Shown one piece after another: positions 45,718-56,885 of a DNA stretch of 64,000 nucleotides; positions within the stretch are counted from its first letter, which is position 1, and each line of letters starts with the position of its first letter. The notes beneath the pieces were generated by a model. That model saw nothing but the letters and a program-made list of their open reading frames with translations. It had not been told where the DNA came from and searched no databases. Source of the DNA: Pomphorhynchus laevis (lineage: Eukaryota; Acanthocephala; Palaeacanthocephala; Echinorhynchida; Pomphorhynchidae); contig WNNJ02000450.1 of assembly GCA_012934845.2 (NCBI GenBank), forward strand, positions 1 to 64,000. Reading direction: 5' to 3'. Both the position numbers and the translations under genes were made by a program.

Positions 45718-46983
45718 GTGGAATCCGGTGCTTCTCACTTCTCTGTTACAGAATCAATAGTATCTCCACCACAAAATCAAGCAAATATGGAACGGAACTC
45801 AGGTATTTCCAATGTAACATCGAATTTTCAAGCCAAAGAAAACAAGGTTAGTCCTATTTCGTCTAATTTTTTAATCTCAAGCACGGATGGAGAACTCCCT
45901 CCTGTGCCTAAAGTGGTGAATCTGGTAATAATCAGACTTCTTCAACCATTTGAAAGGAAGAATCTTTTCAATATTTTTCTGAGAGAGTTTACAAGCTCTT
46001 ATAAGAAGAGAATTCTATTTAATTCGATAAAATATTTAGATTCCGAAATCCGGGTTTCTTTCAGCTCTCCAGATCTGGCAGCATCGTACCTAGAATTTTT
46101 CGAAACACACCTAAAAGAATTTGGGTCAACTACTTACAGGCCTATTCAGGCGACTCTGAAAATTAATAATTTTCCGCCTTTCGCAACGGAGGAAGATATC
46201 ATTGCTCTCACATCTGAGTTCAAAATTCATAATATTCGCCCAATCCTGGGCAAGAAAGGCCAGGCTATACCAATAGCATTCTGTTCTACCGCAGTCGACC
46301 AGGCGGAATGTCTGGCTAAAAGCAAATGTAACCCCTTTTTGGGGTACAATCTTTCTTTCAATATCGTAGATGCTGATGACTTAACATACCCCCATTGCAA
46401 TGGGTGCCACCTCTGGGGGCACTGGTCCTCGAACTGTACTAGGCCCCATACGTGTGGGGTTTGCAGCTCTTCCGAAGTCCATGAGGGGAAATGTTCTCTC
46501 CCCCCTCTGTGTTCCAATTGTGGTGGTCAGCACCCGGCCTGGTCTAGAAGATGTCCTATCTTCAAAGAATACAAATTAAGGCATTGTGGGGCACCGGTCA
46601 AACCGGCCCACTTTGCCGCTGCCAGCTTATCCAATTCAAACGGTTATGGTATGTCGGACACCGACATTTTCAAAATTGTTGACGCAAGACTACAGATATA
46701 TAAAGACGAGATTCGAGCCTTAACGAACCATCTGATAGCGAAATTCGAGGAGTCCCGTTCTCCTCCATCGACGATTCTTACCTCTTCAAAGAGAGCCCCC
46801 CCCGTTCTAAGAAGAGATCATCTTCTAAACAAAAGTTGGCTTCCTTGAAGTTGGCAAAGAAAGATGATATATGTTGGGAGTTGTTGGCCTCAAAGGGAGA
46901 TGAAGATAATGCCGGTGGGCAAGTGTCTTCTCCTGGTAGGGCTGGGAGTGAGAAGGGCAACTTTCTCTCTCCTAGTTTCTGCT
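45718..46983 (+). CDS. Jockey-like LINE ORF1 (zinc-knuckle protein), one frame slip
   Basis: Open from at least 45,718 (upstream codons are also open; the first ATG is near 45,787) to a stop at 46,848. Residues of note: PKVVNLVIIRL and FNIFLREFTSSYKKRIL, then RRM-like LDSEIRVSFSS, followed by three knuckles CNGCHLWGHWSSNC, CGVCSSSEVHEGKC and CSNCGGQHPAWSRRC near 46,390-46,550. After a run of eight C at 46,796-46,803 the family text continues in another frame (SKKRSSSKQKLASLKLAKKD) to about 46,983, so the last 135 bases belong to ORF1 and the run is either a slip mutation or a sequencing error. The protein would bind the LINE RNA. Confidence 0.75.
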
Positions 46984-46991
46984 AGGAGGTA

Positions 46992-49482
46992 GGCATCCCA
47001 CTCCAGCTGTCGTAACACAATTCAAAGTAGTCAAGAGCCTTTTTCACTGAATATACTTCAGTGGAATTCGGGAGGTGCTTCTGCCCTTAGCCTTCTATCT
47101 GGTAGAGATGCGGATGTTATAGTCCTTCAGGAGACGCGGTCTATCCGTATCCCCCAGGACATTACTCGATTTATCCCCAAGCATATTTACACCCACTTCA
47201 CTCCGTACATAACCCCTCCTCACGCCTCTTCATCTCAAGGTCTTTTAACCCTAGTTAAATGCTCCTTAAGATCATCCCTTCTTTTAAACTATTCTTGTCC
47301 AGCCCTGTCTTGTTTAGCTGTTTCACTTTGTAAGAATGGTAAACGTATCAGCATAGCCAATATCTATATTAGGCCAGGGGAAATTCACAAGAACCGTGAT
47401 CTCCTGGACCGTATTTTGGGTAGTGGCTATGACATGTTACTCGGTGACTTCAACGACAGAACTGGTCGTTGGATTAATGCAGCACTCCGCAGAGCCAGGA
47501 ACGATTACCTTATTCACAAACCACCGTCCCCAACTTTTCATTGCTCAACAACTAATTCTCTCCTCGACATATTACTGCTTCATAAGATGTGGTTGTTGAA
47601 ACCCATCTGTACTGAGCAGTCGCGCCAAAAACAGACCATCTCTCATGACCTAATTCGTTGGCGGATAGAGGAAGATACGTTGCTTAGAAGGAGGTTTCAC
47701 TTTGATCCCATCAGAGTGGCTTTCTTTCAGGCGGCTATCCAACTCTTCCCCAGAATTGGTAATGAGAATTTGACCGAATTTAATTCCTTCCTCTCCTCGC
47801 AAGCTACCGCGTTTCTTTCGACTACCTATAAAGGTCATATTTACAATCCCACTCCAACAAAACTCAAGGTTTTGGCTAAAATGCTACGTCTTCCCAATGT
47901 CTCTGTTTCCGCCAGGCAGGCCATCTCGAATGAATACTGGAGCACTAGATATAGGTTCCAGCTGAGCAGGGATAAGGCGAACATCGCTCACCTTAACCCT
48001 TCTCAGTCTTCCTTCTGGAAGATATTCAAGAAGGAGAAGTTTGTCTGTTGGAAGGATAGAGCTTTGGGTTGGATTGGTAGTATAGGCCTTGATAATGTTT
48101 TGAAGGAGTCACTATCCCTACATAATTATGGAGCCACTCAATCTCCCCAACCAATCCCGCCTTGGGGTGACTTCAGGAGCAGGGACTTATCTGTTACAGA
48201 TATCCTTAACTCCTGGGGGCCACTTCCGGGCACCTCTAAATCCGTCGCTCCACTATCTTCTCGAGTCTGTCAGCTTTTGACAGCCGATCAAAGAAGAGAA
48301 GTGGCCGTCACAATGCTTTTAGCCTCACCATCCGATGTAGCCGGCATCAATATTAGTCGTAGAATTTTCTTACCAAAGCATAGTCCGGTTTCATGTCCCA
48401 AAGATCTGCGTCCCATTTCGATTCAAAACTCCCTCATCTCCATCTACGAAAAAGCGCTTGCGCGTAGAATCCGCGACCATTTAAGTAGGCGTAATTTGAT
48501 CCCACCGAGTTTTCACGGGTTTGTCAAGGGACGCTCGGTTCATTCAGCAATAGGTGAAGTGCATCAGTTTTGTAGGGATAATAGCCATCAACTAGCTGTG
48601 GCTGTTTTCCTTGACTTTTCTGCTGCATTTGACCGCATTTCCATTCCCTTTGTTATCTCCTCTCTCAGGTCCCTCGGGTTGCCTGCGAGAATTGTTAACA
48701 GGGTGGAGATATTACTGTTTACCAAGAGGTTCTACTATGAAGACGACCCTGATGCGTGTCAGTTCTACCCTATTACAGGTGTGCCCCAAGGATCCCCACT
48801 TTCTCCTATCTTATTTCTTGCTGCCTCCATTGTACTATTCAAGAATTTTAAACGTGATCAACATCTAGTGGTATACGCTGATGATACCACGGCCCTGTTC
48901 TCTGGACGCAGGTGCAAAGATGTCGCTTCGGACATCAGCCGTTTCTTTTTAAGATTAACAGACCAGCTGACCCTATCCAATCTTATTTTAAATTCATCCA
49001 AATCGCAGGTAGTTGTCTTTCATGGCACCCCTGCGACAAAGAAAAAATTAAAGAGACTAGCACTCTCAGCTCTATCTTCTATATTGACTAATCAACCACT
49101 CCCTACCTTCACAAGTCGAGTAAAATACCTGGGGTTCACTGTTACGGTGAACTGGTCGGCGAAAGCTGACCTGGATAGACTTAAACGTATCCTGAAGAAA
49201 GCTAGGTGGGCCCTGAAACGGGCTCAGCATCTGTCGTTGAATGGGAAAACCCAAGTGCGCCTCTGGGGTACTTGGGCTATCTCGGGATTAGTCTTCTTTT
49301 CGAGAGGACGTCCTCCAGAGCAAAGACTAAGGTTTCTCAAGCTCCTCATCTCGCGATTACCGCGCATAGTCCGCCTAGATTGGATTCTTCGGGGGGGGGT
49401 GATAGACCCCGGGTGGTTCAGTCGAAGAGCGGCGTGTTGGATTAGCTGGAGGGCTCAGATCCCGCTGGACCTGAGGCCGTAG
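46992..49482 (+). CDS. Jockey-like LINE ORF2: AP-endonuclease and reverse transcriptase
   Basis: Open frame of about 830 codons. The endonuclease starts near 47,050 (ILQWNSGGASALSLL, DVIVLQETRSIR, IANIYIRPGEIH, MLLGDFNDRTGRW). A linker follows (CWKDRALGWIGSIGLD), then the RT: CPKDLRPISIQNSLIS, FHGFVKGRSVHSAIGE, FLDFSAAFDRIS (motif A), GVPQGSPLSPILFL (motif B), VVYADDTTALF (motif C). The C-terminal region VKYLGFTVTVNWSAKAD and RWALKRAQHLSLNG follows. No ATG precedes the endonuclease core in this frame (the first is near 47,431), so the start was lost or ORF2 is reached by reinitiation after ORF1, as some LINEs do. A run of eight G near 49,391 lies near the end. Confidence 0.8.
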
Positions 49483-49599
49483 AATAAATAGAAGATTGAA
49501 TGATTAACGAATTGATATTATTTTTGTCTTCTCTTGCATGTTTTGTTCTGTGTAACACGTTTTTTATCGGTTACAAGTTTTGTTTAAGAAAATCCTTAT

Positions 49600-51795
49600 C
49601 TTATCTTACAAGTAACCACGTCAAAATTTACTTATCTTATTGTTTTATTGCAATGCTAATCGTCTGTATAACACAATAGATGAAATTTCATTAATTATAA
49701 ACAACAACGAACACGTGGATATTGCTTTAATAACTGAAATCTGGTTCTCAGAACATATAATAAATAATATGAACATAACAGGTTATAAATTGTTTTCGGT
49801 GCATCGCCTGGATAGAGAAGGAGGTGATGTGTGCTTACATAAGACATAATTCAGATTGTGAAGTTACAGAGACATCTAGATTTATGTCCACTTATCTCGA
49901 ATATTTAATTCTTTCGTTTTTGAAAAAAGTTAAAAATCGGAAAATTTCCTGTACAATTATGCTGGCTGATCACCCATCGAACACCGACTCGCAAGCAGCT
50001 CAACAAAAATTGGAGACGATTATAGATAATATAATATATTCCAGCAAATATCAAATGGTATTAGGCGATTTTAATAGGATTCCACTTGATTCATATGCTT
50101 GTAATCACGGATTATTACAGTTAGTTAAATTTAACACTTGAAACAACGCCATCTTGGATAAAATCTTCACAAATATCGAACATTATTATAACCAGGTTAA
50201 AAAATGTTCACCGCTAGGATATTCAGACCATTGTGCGATACGTATTGGAAATAATTACAAAATAGAGCGTTTCGAAGTTCGCAAATTAACTTTATGGGAT
50301 AAACGAGCCAACAACTTAATTAACTTAAGGAATAAGGTAAGCGAATTAACAATCAACATCTCAAATTGGACTTGTGAAAATTTTCACGTTATAAACAATA
50401 AACTTAATGACTACTTCTCTAGTGCTATTCCATGAGGAAAGTGTATTAACAATCAACATCTTAAATTGGACTTGTGAAAATTTTGACATTATCAACAATA
50501 AACTTAATGACTACTTCTATTACTATTGTTAGTACTATTCCATGTAAAAAAGTACGTATAAATTCAAGAGATCCTACGTGGATCACACCACTGATCAAGG
50601 AATTGCAGAAGCGAAAAGACCGAGCTTACCGGAGTGGCAATTCTGAAATGTCCAAACAAATTAACAATAGACTGTCAAATCTAATATCTATAGCAAAATT
50701 GTGCTGGTTTAAAAGCAATTATGCATAGATCGTGGTGGTTCTCTATGGAAAGGAGTAAATGCAATTAGAAAGCAGACACCTATATCGGAGTTTGATGAAC
50801 TCACGGATGAAAGACTTAAAGCGACAATCAACCTTATCAATTCTAATTTAACAAATAGAATCTTAACAGAGCATAATAACAGCTTACTCATCGCATTTGA
50901 TGATCATATTTCTAACTTTGATCAATTTATGGACACAATTTCACCGCTAGAAGTACACTCGACAATATTAAAGATAAGGAAAAACAAATCATGTGGGCCA
51001 GTTATGCCTATATGGGATCTACATGAATTAGCTGATTTATTAGCAGAACCTTTTTCAATTATGCTTAGCTCCATATTTAGAATGGGAATTGTTCCAAGTT
51101 GCTTAAAACAGTCTATGGTTCGCTTGATACCCAAAGACAAATTACCTATCACAATCGACAATTTTAGGCCCATAAGTCTAGTACCGGCTATAGCAAAAGT
51201 CCTAGAGACGTGTTTTAAAAAGAGATTTTTGGATAAATACATAACTACGGTATCCAACTCTCAATTTGCTTTCAAACCTAACAGCAGTGCTACGAACGCC
51301 CTTGTCGCGATTAATGAACGAATGCTAAAAGAACTTGACTCATCAAGCTGTCCCGTAGTACAAATTATTCAGGTCGCTATTTCAAAAGCCTTCGATTGTG
51401 TCAATCATCACATTTTAATCAACAAGTTAGTTAAAAAACAACTTCCTATACTGGTAGATAGCCTTTATTTCTTCACATTTACTAGATAGAACTCAACGTG
51501 TAGGTTACAAAGAGATAGTTCCAGAGAGTTATACAATGTCAATCGGAGTACCTCAAGGAAGCGCGTTATCGCCGTCTACGTTGATGATTTTTATTCTATT
51601 CTGCAATCCAGCGTATGTGTGAAATTCGCTGATGACATTCCATAATTGTAAGTTCGTCGAACTTCTTAAATTCTAATAGAGACGTTAAGCTAGAGTTAGA
51701 CAATCTGATTAAATGGACTGATCTGAATCTATTGAGCTTAAATAGATCAAAATCCAAAATTATGCATATCAACCTGAAGAGTCCGCAGTAAAATA
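49600..51795 (+). pseudogene. CR1-like LINE ORF2, degraded (partner of ORF1 at 44.84-45.68 kb)
   Basis: Endonuclease pieces: CNANRLYNTIDEISLII, VDIALITEIWFSEHI, YQMVLGDFNRIPLD, LGYSDHCAIRIG. Reverse transcriptase from 50,929: ILKIRKNKSCGP, KQSMVRLIPKDKLP, NFRPISLVPAIAKVLE, QVAISKAFDCVNHHIL (motif A), then MSIGVPQGSALSPST (motif B), VKFADD (motif C) and LNRSKSKIMHINL to about 51,790. Four or more frame changes and an internal 100-bp tandem duplication (50,345-50,546). It ends at a small inverted repeat (51,785-51,812) without a 3' UTR. Confidence 0.75.
50345..50546 (+). repeat. 100-bp tandem duplication inside a LINE
   Basis: ATTAACAATCAACATCT... occurs at 50,345 and again at 50,445, each about 90-100 bp, with few differences. 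It duplicates LINE linker codons and so arose after insertion. Confidence 0.9.
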
Positions 51796-51812
51796 CAAGT
51801 GTATTTTACTGC
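51785..51812. repeat. Inverted repeat, 12-bp arms, 4-nt spacer
   Basis: GCAGTAAAATAC, AAGT, then its exact complement, right where the CR1-like LINE text stops. Confidence 0.9.
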
Positions 51813-52226
51813 CAAGTCATTACTAGTCTGGAGACATTATAATTCTTAATAATAATTAATTATTAATTATCAATAAATTATTATTAATTATTAATTATTA
51901 ATTATCTATTTTTAAATATTCTTAGACAATAGCTTGTTATCTCTAATACTTCTCTGATCTATACCAGAATCATTGTGTAAAAGAGCGTGTACAATCTGCA
52001 ATATTATATTTCATGTATGAAATATATCACATGGTAGAAATAGAATTTATTTAGACAATATTTTGTTATCTCTATCAGCATCATCAAGTAGTACAAAGTA
52101 CAAAATAATGACAAGCCATCTTAAACAGAAAACTTGAACTTCCAGAGAAAAAATCACGATTAATTTTATAATTGAAAATTAAATATACAAATATAGAATA
52201 ACATTACATTTTGAAATTTATGTAAT
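51813..52226. other. AT-rich spacer, nothing recognised
   Basis: Low-complexity AATTATT-type sequence between two LINE fragments. Confidence 0.6.
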
Positions 52227-52260
52227 GGTACCTTCATGCTCTGGATAGCATGAAGGTACC
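52227..52260. repeat. Inverted repeat, 14-bp arms, 6-nt spacer, at a LINE 5' end
   Basis: GGTACCTTCATGCT, CTGGAT, then its complement. The right arm is LINE coding sequence and the left arm lies just outside the truncated 5' end, so the first bases of the LINE were copied backwards at the junction. Confidence 0.9.
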
Positions 52261-53720
52261 GTCTGAATGGAAGAGTGCGATAGTGGTGCCGTTATTCAAA
52301 AAGGGTGACCCGCGGCTAGCAGACAACTATCGAGCTATAAGTCTTACAAGTCATTTGGGTAAGGTACTGAAAAGGATCATCCACGAACATATATTCAGAC
52401 ACTTGAGCATATCAGGTCAGCATAGCTTTATGCAACATGGCTTCAGAAAAGGACGTTCTTGCTTTACCAAACTTTTGTCTGCCCGTGAGGCCTGGATTGA
52501 ATCCATGTCTCGAGGAAAGGCAGTTGATGTTATTCTGTTCGATTTTAGTCATGCGTTTGATCGTGTTCCCCATAGTCTCCTCATTCAAACAGTGGCCAGC
52601 TATGGCATTAATAGCTCAGTTATAGGATGGATTAGAGATTTTCTATCTAACAGATCTTTCAGAGTACGAGTTGGTAGTACCCTATCCTCACCACATTTAA
52701 TTACGTCTGGAGTTCCTTAGGGTTCTGTACTAGGACCTTTATTGATTAACATGTTTATGAACAGTTTACTCACACAGCTCCATTGTCCGTGTTTAGTCTT
52801 TGCTGACGACATCAAAATCTGGTGTGAGGTCATATCTGCAGATGACCATATCCGCTTACAGCGTGACATTGACAGGGTTTATACATAGAGTGTTAATACT
52901 GGGGTATTGTTAAACATTTCTAAGTGCTCACACATTCGTCTCGGCAGGTTCAATGTGTCTTCCTTGTATAGTGTCGGGACATATAGTATCATTTCGAACA
53001 ATCAGGTTAGTGATTTTGGCATACTTATGTAATCGTCATTTAAAACTAGAATGGATACTGAAAGACGTTGATGTTCAGCAAGGAAGATGATTTATCTAAT
53101 TAAAATTTGGTTCTTGTCAATATCTCCTCAGTGTTTTGCTCAGCTATATAATGCGCTTGTTCGTCCACATATCGAATATGCTATCCAGGCATCATTCCCT
53201 TCTACAAGAGGTGAAATGAGGGATTTGGAGAGAATTCTACGTCGTGGCAGCAAGCTCGTTCGAGGATGTAAAATGATGAGTTATAGCGATCGTTTGACTT
53301 CAATAGGCATGATATCAGTGCAAGCCAGACTACTCGTTCTGGATCTGTTTGCGATGTGGTCTATAGTAAAGGGGATAGATGGATACCCAAGTGAATGTGT
53401 TAAATTGAATGTCCGACAAAGTCGCAGGGGTCATTCTCTCGCGTTACGCGCAAGACAAATTGGAAGGTCGACAATGGTATCTCGATTGTCACGCAGAGTG
53501 AGAAAGTTGTGGAACGCATTGTCTCACGACATCATGACTGCGTCATTATTGAGCCAATTCAAAGCCAGGGTCAACACTTGGATAAGACACGCTGATCAAG
53601 GCAACATTGGAAGTTCTTATCATTGGTTTGGTTAAAATTGATATGCTTGTTTAATGTTTTGTAATGTACGATGAGCGGGCAAAACGGCCTTCTCGGTCAA
53701 AGCTTTGTATATAATAATAA
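52227..53720 (+). pseudogene. CR1-like LINE, 5'-truncated (related to 29.4-30.8 kb)
   Basis: Begins in the RT fingers (KVPSEWKSAIVVPLFKKGDP) at a 14-bp inverted repeat (52,227-52,260). It continues with NYRAISLTSHLGKVLKRII, HGFRKGRSCFTKLLSA and FDFSHAFDRVPHSLL (motif A), then TSGVP followed by a stop and GSVLGPLL (motif B), LVFADDIKIW (motif C), VRPHIEYAIQASFP, LERILRRGSKLVRG and the C-terminus RVRKLWNALSHDIM to 53,635. A few stops and frame changes. The 3' UTR (GCGGGCAAAACGGCC) leads into a TATAATAATAA tail at about 53,710, which became the target of the RLE LINE next door. Confidence 0.8.
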
Positions 53721-56700
53721 TTTTTTTAAAGAGAAAAATTTATTTATAAAACTAAAACAAATAAAGTTAGATCAATAATTAGCTGCTCTCGTCAGCCTCA
53801 CTGATGGCTACAACGTTGTTTCGGGTTTTGTTAACGGATCCTGGTTTTGTTCTTGCGCTTCGAAGACACGCGCTGGCTGAACGGGAGATCCCAAAGGCGA
53901 CACGGCGCTTAATGCGTGACACGATGTGCGCGTACGATTCATTTCCTCGGCGAGCCTTAACTGCAGCAATTTTCTGGAATAACCCATTCGCCTCCTTTCC
54001 CATGCCACCGGATGATGAAAAAATGAGTGGAATAAATTTGCCCTTTTCAACAGTCTCGATTCTTTCCCAATATTTTGAATTCTTTCTGGACGAGTTATAT
54101 TCGAATGCGGAGTCAACAGATTTGGAAACGGTCGATTGAGCAAAAATGCTAAATAGATTGACGTCAAAAAACGTCCGCTCGAATCTCTCATTTCCCAATC
54201 CTCGACATGATATGTCCAGTCGAGCACCCAGGTCACGACTGGTCGCGTTGTTTTCAAAATTCAAAGTATCTGGGACAGGTTGCAGTCTAGGTTCAGTCTC
54301 AACGTCACGACTAACTGACGTTAACTCCTTTACAATTATGTCGCGAACCGCATCGTGCCTTATTGATGGCAGACCACCTTTGCGACAAGATAGTCCATGG
54401 CTCAAGGTCATTAAGTCACCACATGGACATATGGAACCAATCAAATCCCGCGGGGTTTGACCATAGCGTGCGGATAGGGCATCCGTAAACTCTTTCGCTG
54501 ACAGATGAAAGTGCTCACTTTTCAATGGAAGGGCACTTAGCCATGATGACGCACCATTTCTCTGGGCATGTTTTATTGCAGTCCGCACAGTCGTGTCCAT
54601 TTTTTGAATCGTATCTGACAAACGACAGTTTAGTGAAGTTATGCGACCCGTTGCCAAACATTGAACCAGTTTTGATTGAGAGTTTCGTAAAGCTTGTCCT
54701 GTAATTCCAGACTCGTATGTATGGCTGATTGCTAGCGAAAAATCATAATCTAGTGAGGATGTAACTGCAGGGTCATGTACTCCCAGTCCGCCTAAACTTA
54801 ATGGAGATGTCAAAATAGTATCCCATCCATTTTCGGTTGGCAACCCTGTCATTTTTGGCAAGAGTTTATCCCTTAACAGACCAGAAACAATTTTCAACTG
54901 ATCGGTGTTGCAATCTATCGTTCTTGTTATGTATGTCCACTTCGATTGGATTGCTTTTGTAAGGCCTATGTATGCAACATGAGGGTCAACATTTGCTACT
55001 TCAGCCAAGCTTTCGAGAAGACTGACCCAACCATCGACGCATTGGCTGACTTTCATTGCTTCATATTGTGGTGTACCAATAGCGGAGCCTAGTACTGATA
55101 TTCCATATATACTGATCTCTATATCGGGCGAAGGGTGTTGGTCGATTTCGAGGCTTCGATGTGAAAGCAGTTTTGATTTGCTTGGATTCACTATATAGCC
55201 ATACTTTGGACCTTCCCTCATTAAAACATCCCACACTTTCTTGATATTCGGTAGGTCTCCGACAAAATTAGCGTCATCGGCATACCACACCTGATGAACG
55301 TTAGGAACGCGTTGGTGAATTTTGTCTATTAGCGGTAGTGAAGCCAGAGAAAAACATGGCATTGCGAAGGGGTCGCCTTGAGTAAAACCCTCCTCAGATA
55401 GCAAAGTATCGGTTCCGACAGCCAACATTGAAGGATTTTGATATAAGTTATGCAATATACAGGATAATGACGGGCATATGAATTTGAGATTATGGAGAGC
55501 TGCTTGTCTGTTTATTTTGTTGAACGCATTAGTCGCATCGATTGAAAGGAGACACGAATCGGGGTTTTTTTTGTACAAAGATCGAAGCTTGTGGACGGCA
55601 TGCTCAACACCACATCTTTGACCTGCAGCTGTTTGAACATTTCCTGCGACATCCTGTATGTCATCTCTTACAAGGGTGAGGATGGCCTTTGAGATTATTC
55701 GTCGAGATGTGTCCGAAATGCCTATTGGACGGATACCACCATTGCTCTTTTTCAATGCGATCAGTCTGCAGCTCGTAAACGCTTCTAAGATTTTTGGCGG
55801 GATCGGCTCGGTTGCAATCCAAATTGCGAAACTTGCCAGCGACTGTGATAACATTTGAGATTGAACTCCGAAATGGGTTAGCATATGTTGCCAGGCAGTG
55901 GAATCAAGACCTGACGGACCTGCACCGCCTTTGGTTCGCCCGCACGCAGAAAGGATACTATTCTCGTCAATGGCGTAAAAGCGGCTGGCGTGATGCTCTT
56001 TGGAGTTTGGATGCATCGATGTGAGCAACACTTCGTTTGGCGGAATTTGCGCTGAGGGATGAAGGTCCTGAAGTCTCGATAGAACTGATCTTCCATTTAC
56101 GATTTCATCAGGGCGTAACACGGCTGATAATGCTTTTTGTTCTAAAACAGAAGTGGAAGCTGTCACCTTTCCTGATGTTAGAAGTTGCTGGTAGCGACGT
56201 ATCCAATCTTTGCAATTTTGTGTTCGTTTGCTTGCTAGGTGGCGCTGATAGTAGTGAGCCTCCTTGTACAGAACTCCATATTCCTCCTCACACCAGCTTT
56301 TCAGACGTCTCTCCAGGACTTTTCGGATGGAGGAAACCCTAGCGGTCGGAATACGTTGTAAGATAAGCTGGGACAATACGACTGCCTTTTTTAGATAAGA
56401 TATGTCATGATCACGTTCGTGAATTGCTTTTGAATACAACGATGCGAGGGTAGCAACAAAACGATGACTAGCTGAGCATACAGGGAGGATAAAAAGATTC
56501 GGTGCCCAGTGGGAGACATTATAGTAGATCTCATCAATGCTCAATGTCATTTGATTTGGGGCATGTGCACTTTCGTGGAAATGTAAATTAGGACTCCTAT
56601 TTGCGATGTTTTTATCATTTGAAAGTATTGATGTTGTCGGATTTCCCGAGTTTGTTTCTATTTGGCATGTGCTACTGTCGACATTGTAATCTGTATCAGC

Positions 56701-56868
56701 TTGTAAATCCCCCGTTCCCTTTGCAACAAGTACGCTCGCTTGTAACGTTTGAAGGATGCGGTTCCGGCAGTTAATCGCTCTGCAATTGAAACATGACGTT
56801 TTGCTCTTTGCGCATTTACAACCCTTGCATCTAGCTGCAGGACCATTACACGAACAACAAGGGATCAC

Positions 56869-56885
<17 letters not shown>
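53715..56885 (-). mobile_element. RLE-type LINE, nearly full length, young insertion
   Basis: The element (ORF plus a 3' UTR of about 60 bp) is bracketed by TAATAATAATTTTTTT-like sequence on both sides (about 53,710-53,727 and 56,869-56,892). This fits a target-site duplication of about 17-20 bp in the (TAA)n tail of the CR1-like LINE to the left. The single open frame and clean ends indicate recent insertion. The 5' end is cut about nine codons into the ORF, judged from the relative at 38,163. Confidence 0.75.
53779..56868 (-). CDS. RLE-type LINE polyprotein: Cys-rich head, reverse transcriptase, restriction-like endonuclease
   Basis: One open frame of 1,029 codons. Residues 4-37 hold about nine Cys (CCSCNGP, CKGCKC, CFNCRAINC), a CXC- or metallothionein-like cluster. 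Residues 361-570 are the reverse transcriptase: GGIRPIGISDTSRRI, LSIDATNAFNKIN (Asp444, motif A), EEGFTQGDPFAMP (493-503, motif B) and VWYADDANFVG (529-532, motif C). Near the C-terminus a CCHC set (Cys814, Cys816, His824, Cys828) with IRHDAVRD precedes a PD-(D/E)XK-like nuclease (ARLDI with Asp885, TFFDVNLF with Asp902), as in the R2/R4/NeSL/Hero superclade. No AP-endonuclease. The first codon is GTG, preceded by TTA repeats; the first ATG is residue 107. Against the copy at 38,163, about nine N-terminal codons are missing, so this copy is probably not translated normally. Exact clade unresolved. Confidence 0.85.
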   Translation of the reverse strand: MIPCCSCNGPAARCKGCKCAKSKTSCFNCRAINCRNRILQTLQASVLVAKGTGDLQADTDYNVDSSTCQIETNSGNPTTSILSNDKNIANRSPNLHFHESAHAPNQMTLSIDEIYYNVSHWAPNLFILPVCSASHRFVATLASLYSKAIHERDHDISYLKKAVVLSQLILQRIPTARVSSIRKVLERRLKSWCEEEYGVLYKEAHYYQRHLASKRTQNCKDWIRRYQQLLTSGKVTASTSVLEQKALSAVLRPDEIVNGRSVLSRLQDLHPSAQIPPNEVLLTSMHPNSKEHHASRFYAIDENSILSACGRTKGGAGPSGLDSTAWQHMLTHFGVQSQMLSQSLASFAIWIATEPIPPKILEAFTSCRLIALKKSNGGIRPIGISDTSRRIISKAILTLVRDDIQDVAGNVQTAAGQRCGVEHAVHKLRSLYKKNPDSCLLSIDATNAFNKINRQAALHNLKFICPSLSCILHNLYQNPSMLAVGTDTLLSEEGFTQGDPFAMPCFSLASLPLIDKIHQRVPNVHQVWYADDANFVGDLPNIKKVWDVLMREGPKYGYIVNPSKSKLLSHRSLEIDQHPSPDIEISIYGISVLGSAIGTPQYEAMKVSQCVDGWVSLLESLAEVANVDPHVAYIGLTKAIQSKWTYITRTIDCNTDQLKIVSGLLRDKLLPKMTGLPTENGWDTILTSPLSLGGLGVHDPAVTSSLDYDFSLAISHTYESGITGQALRNSQSKLVQCLATGRITSLNCRLSDTIQKMDTTVRTAIKHAQRNGASSWLSALPLKSEHFHLSAKEFTDALSARYGQTPRDLIGSICPCGDLMTLSHGLSCRKGGLPSIRHDAVRDIIVKELTSVSRDVETEPRLQPVPDTLNFENNATSRDLGARLDISCRGLGNERFERTFFDVNLFSIFAQSTVSKSVDSAFEYNSSRKNSKYWERIETVEKGKFIPLIFSSSGGMGKEANGLFQKIAAVKARRGNESYAHIVSRIKRRVAFGISRSASACLRSARTKPGSVNKTRNNVVAISEADESS

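Larger units (their letters stand above)
45684..49530 (+). mobile_element. Jockey-like LINE, near full length
   Basis: Best copy of this family: ORF1 with three Cys/His knuckles, ORF2 with AP-endonuclease and reverse transcriptase, both almost uninterrupted. GC content is clearly higher than in the surrounding LINE. It lies between ORF1 and ORF2 of a CR1-like element and so postdates it. Other copies in the window (11.9, 15.3, 33.7 and 36.8 kb) are far more decayed. Clade assignment (Jockey or neighbouring I/R1-like groups) is by eye. Confidence 0.75.
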
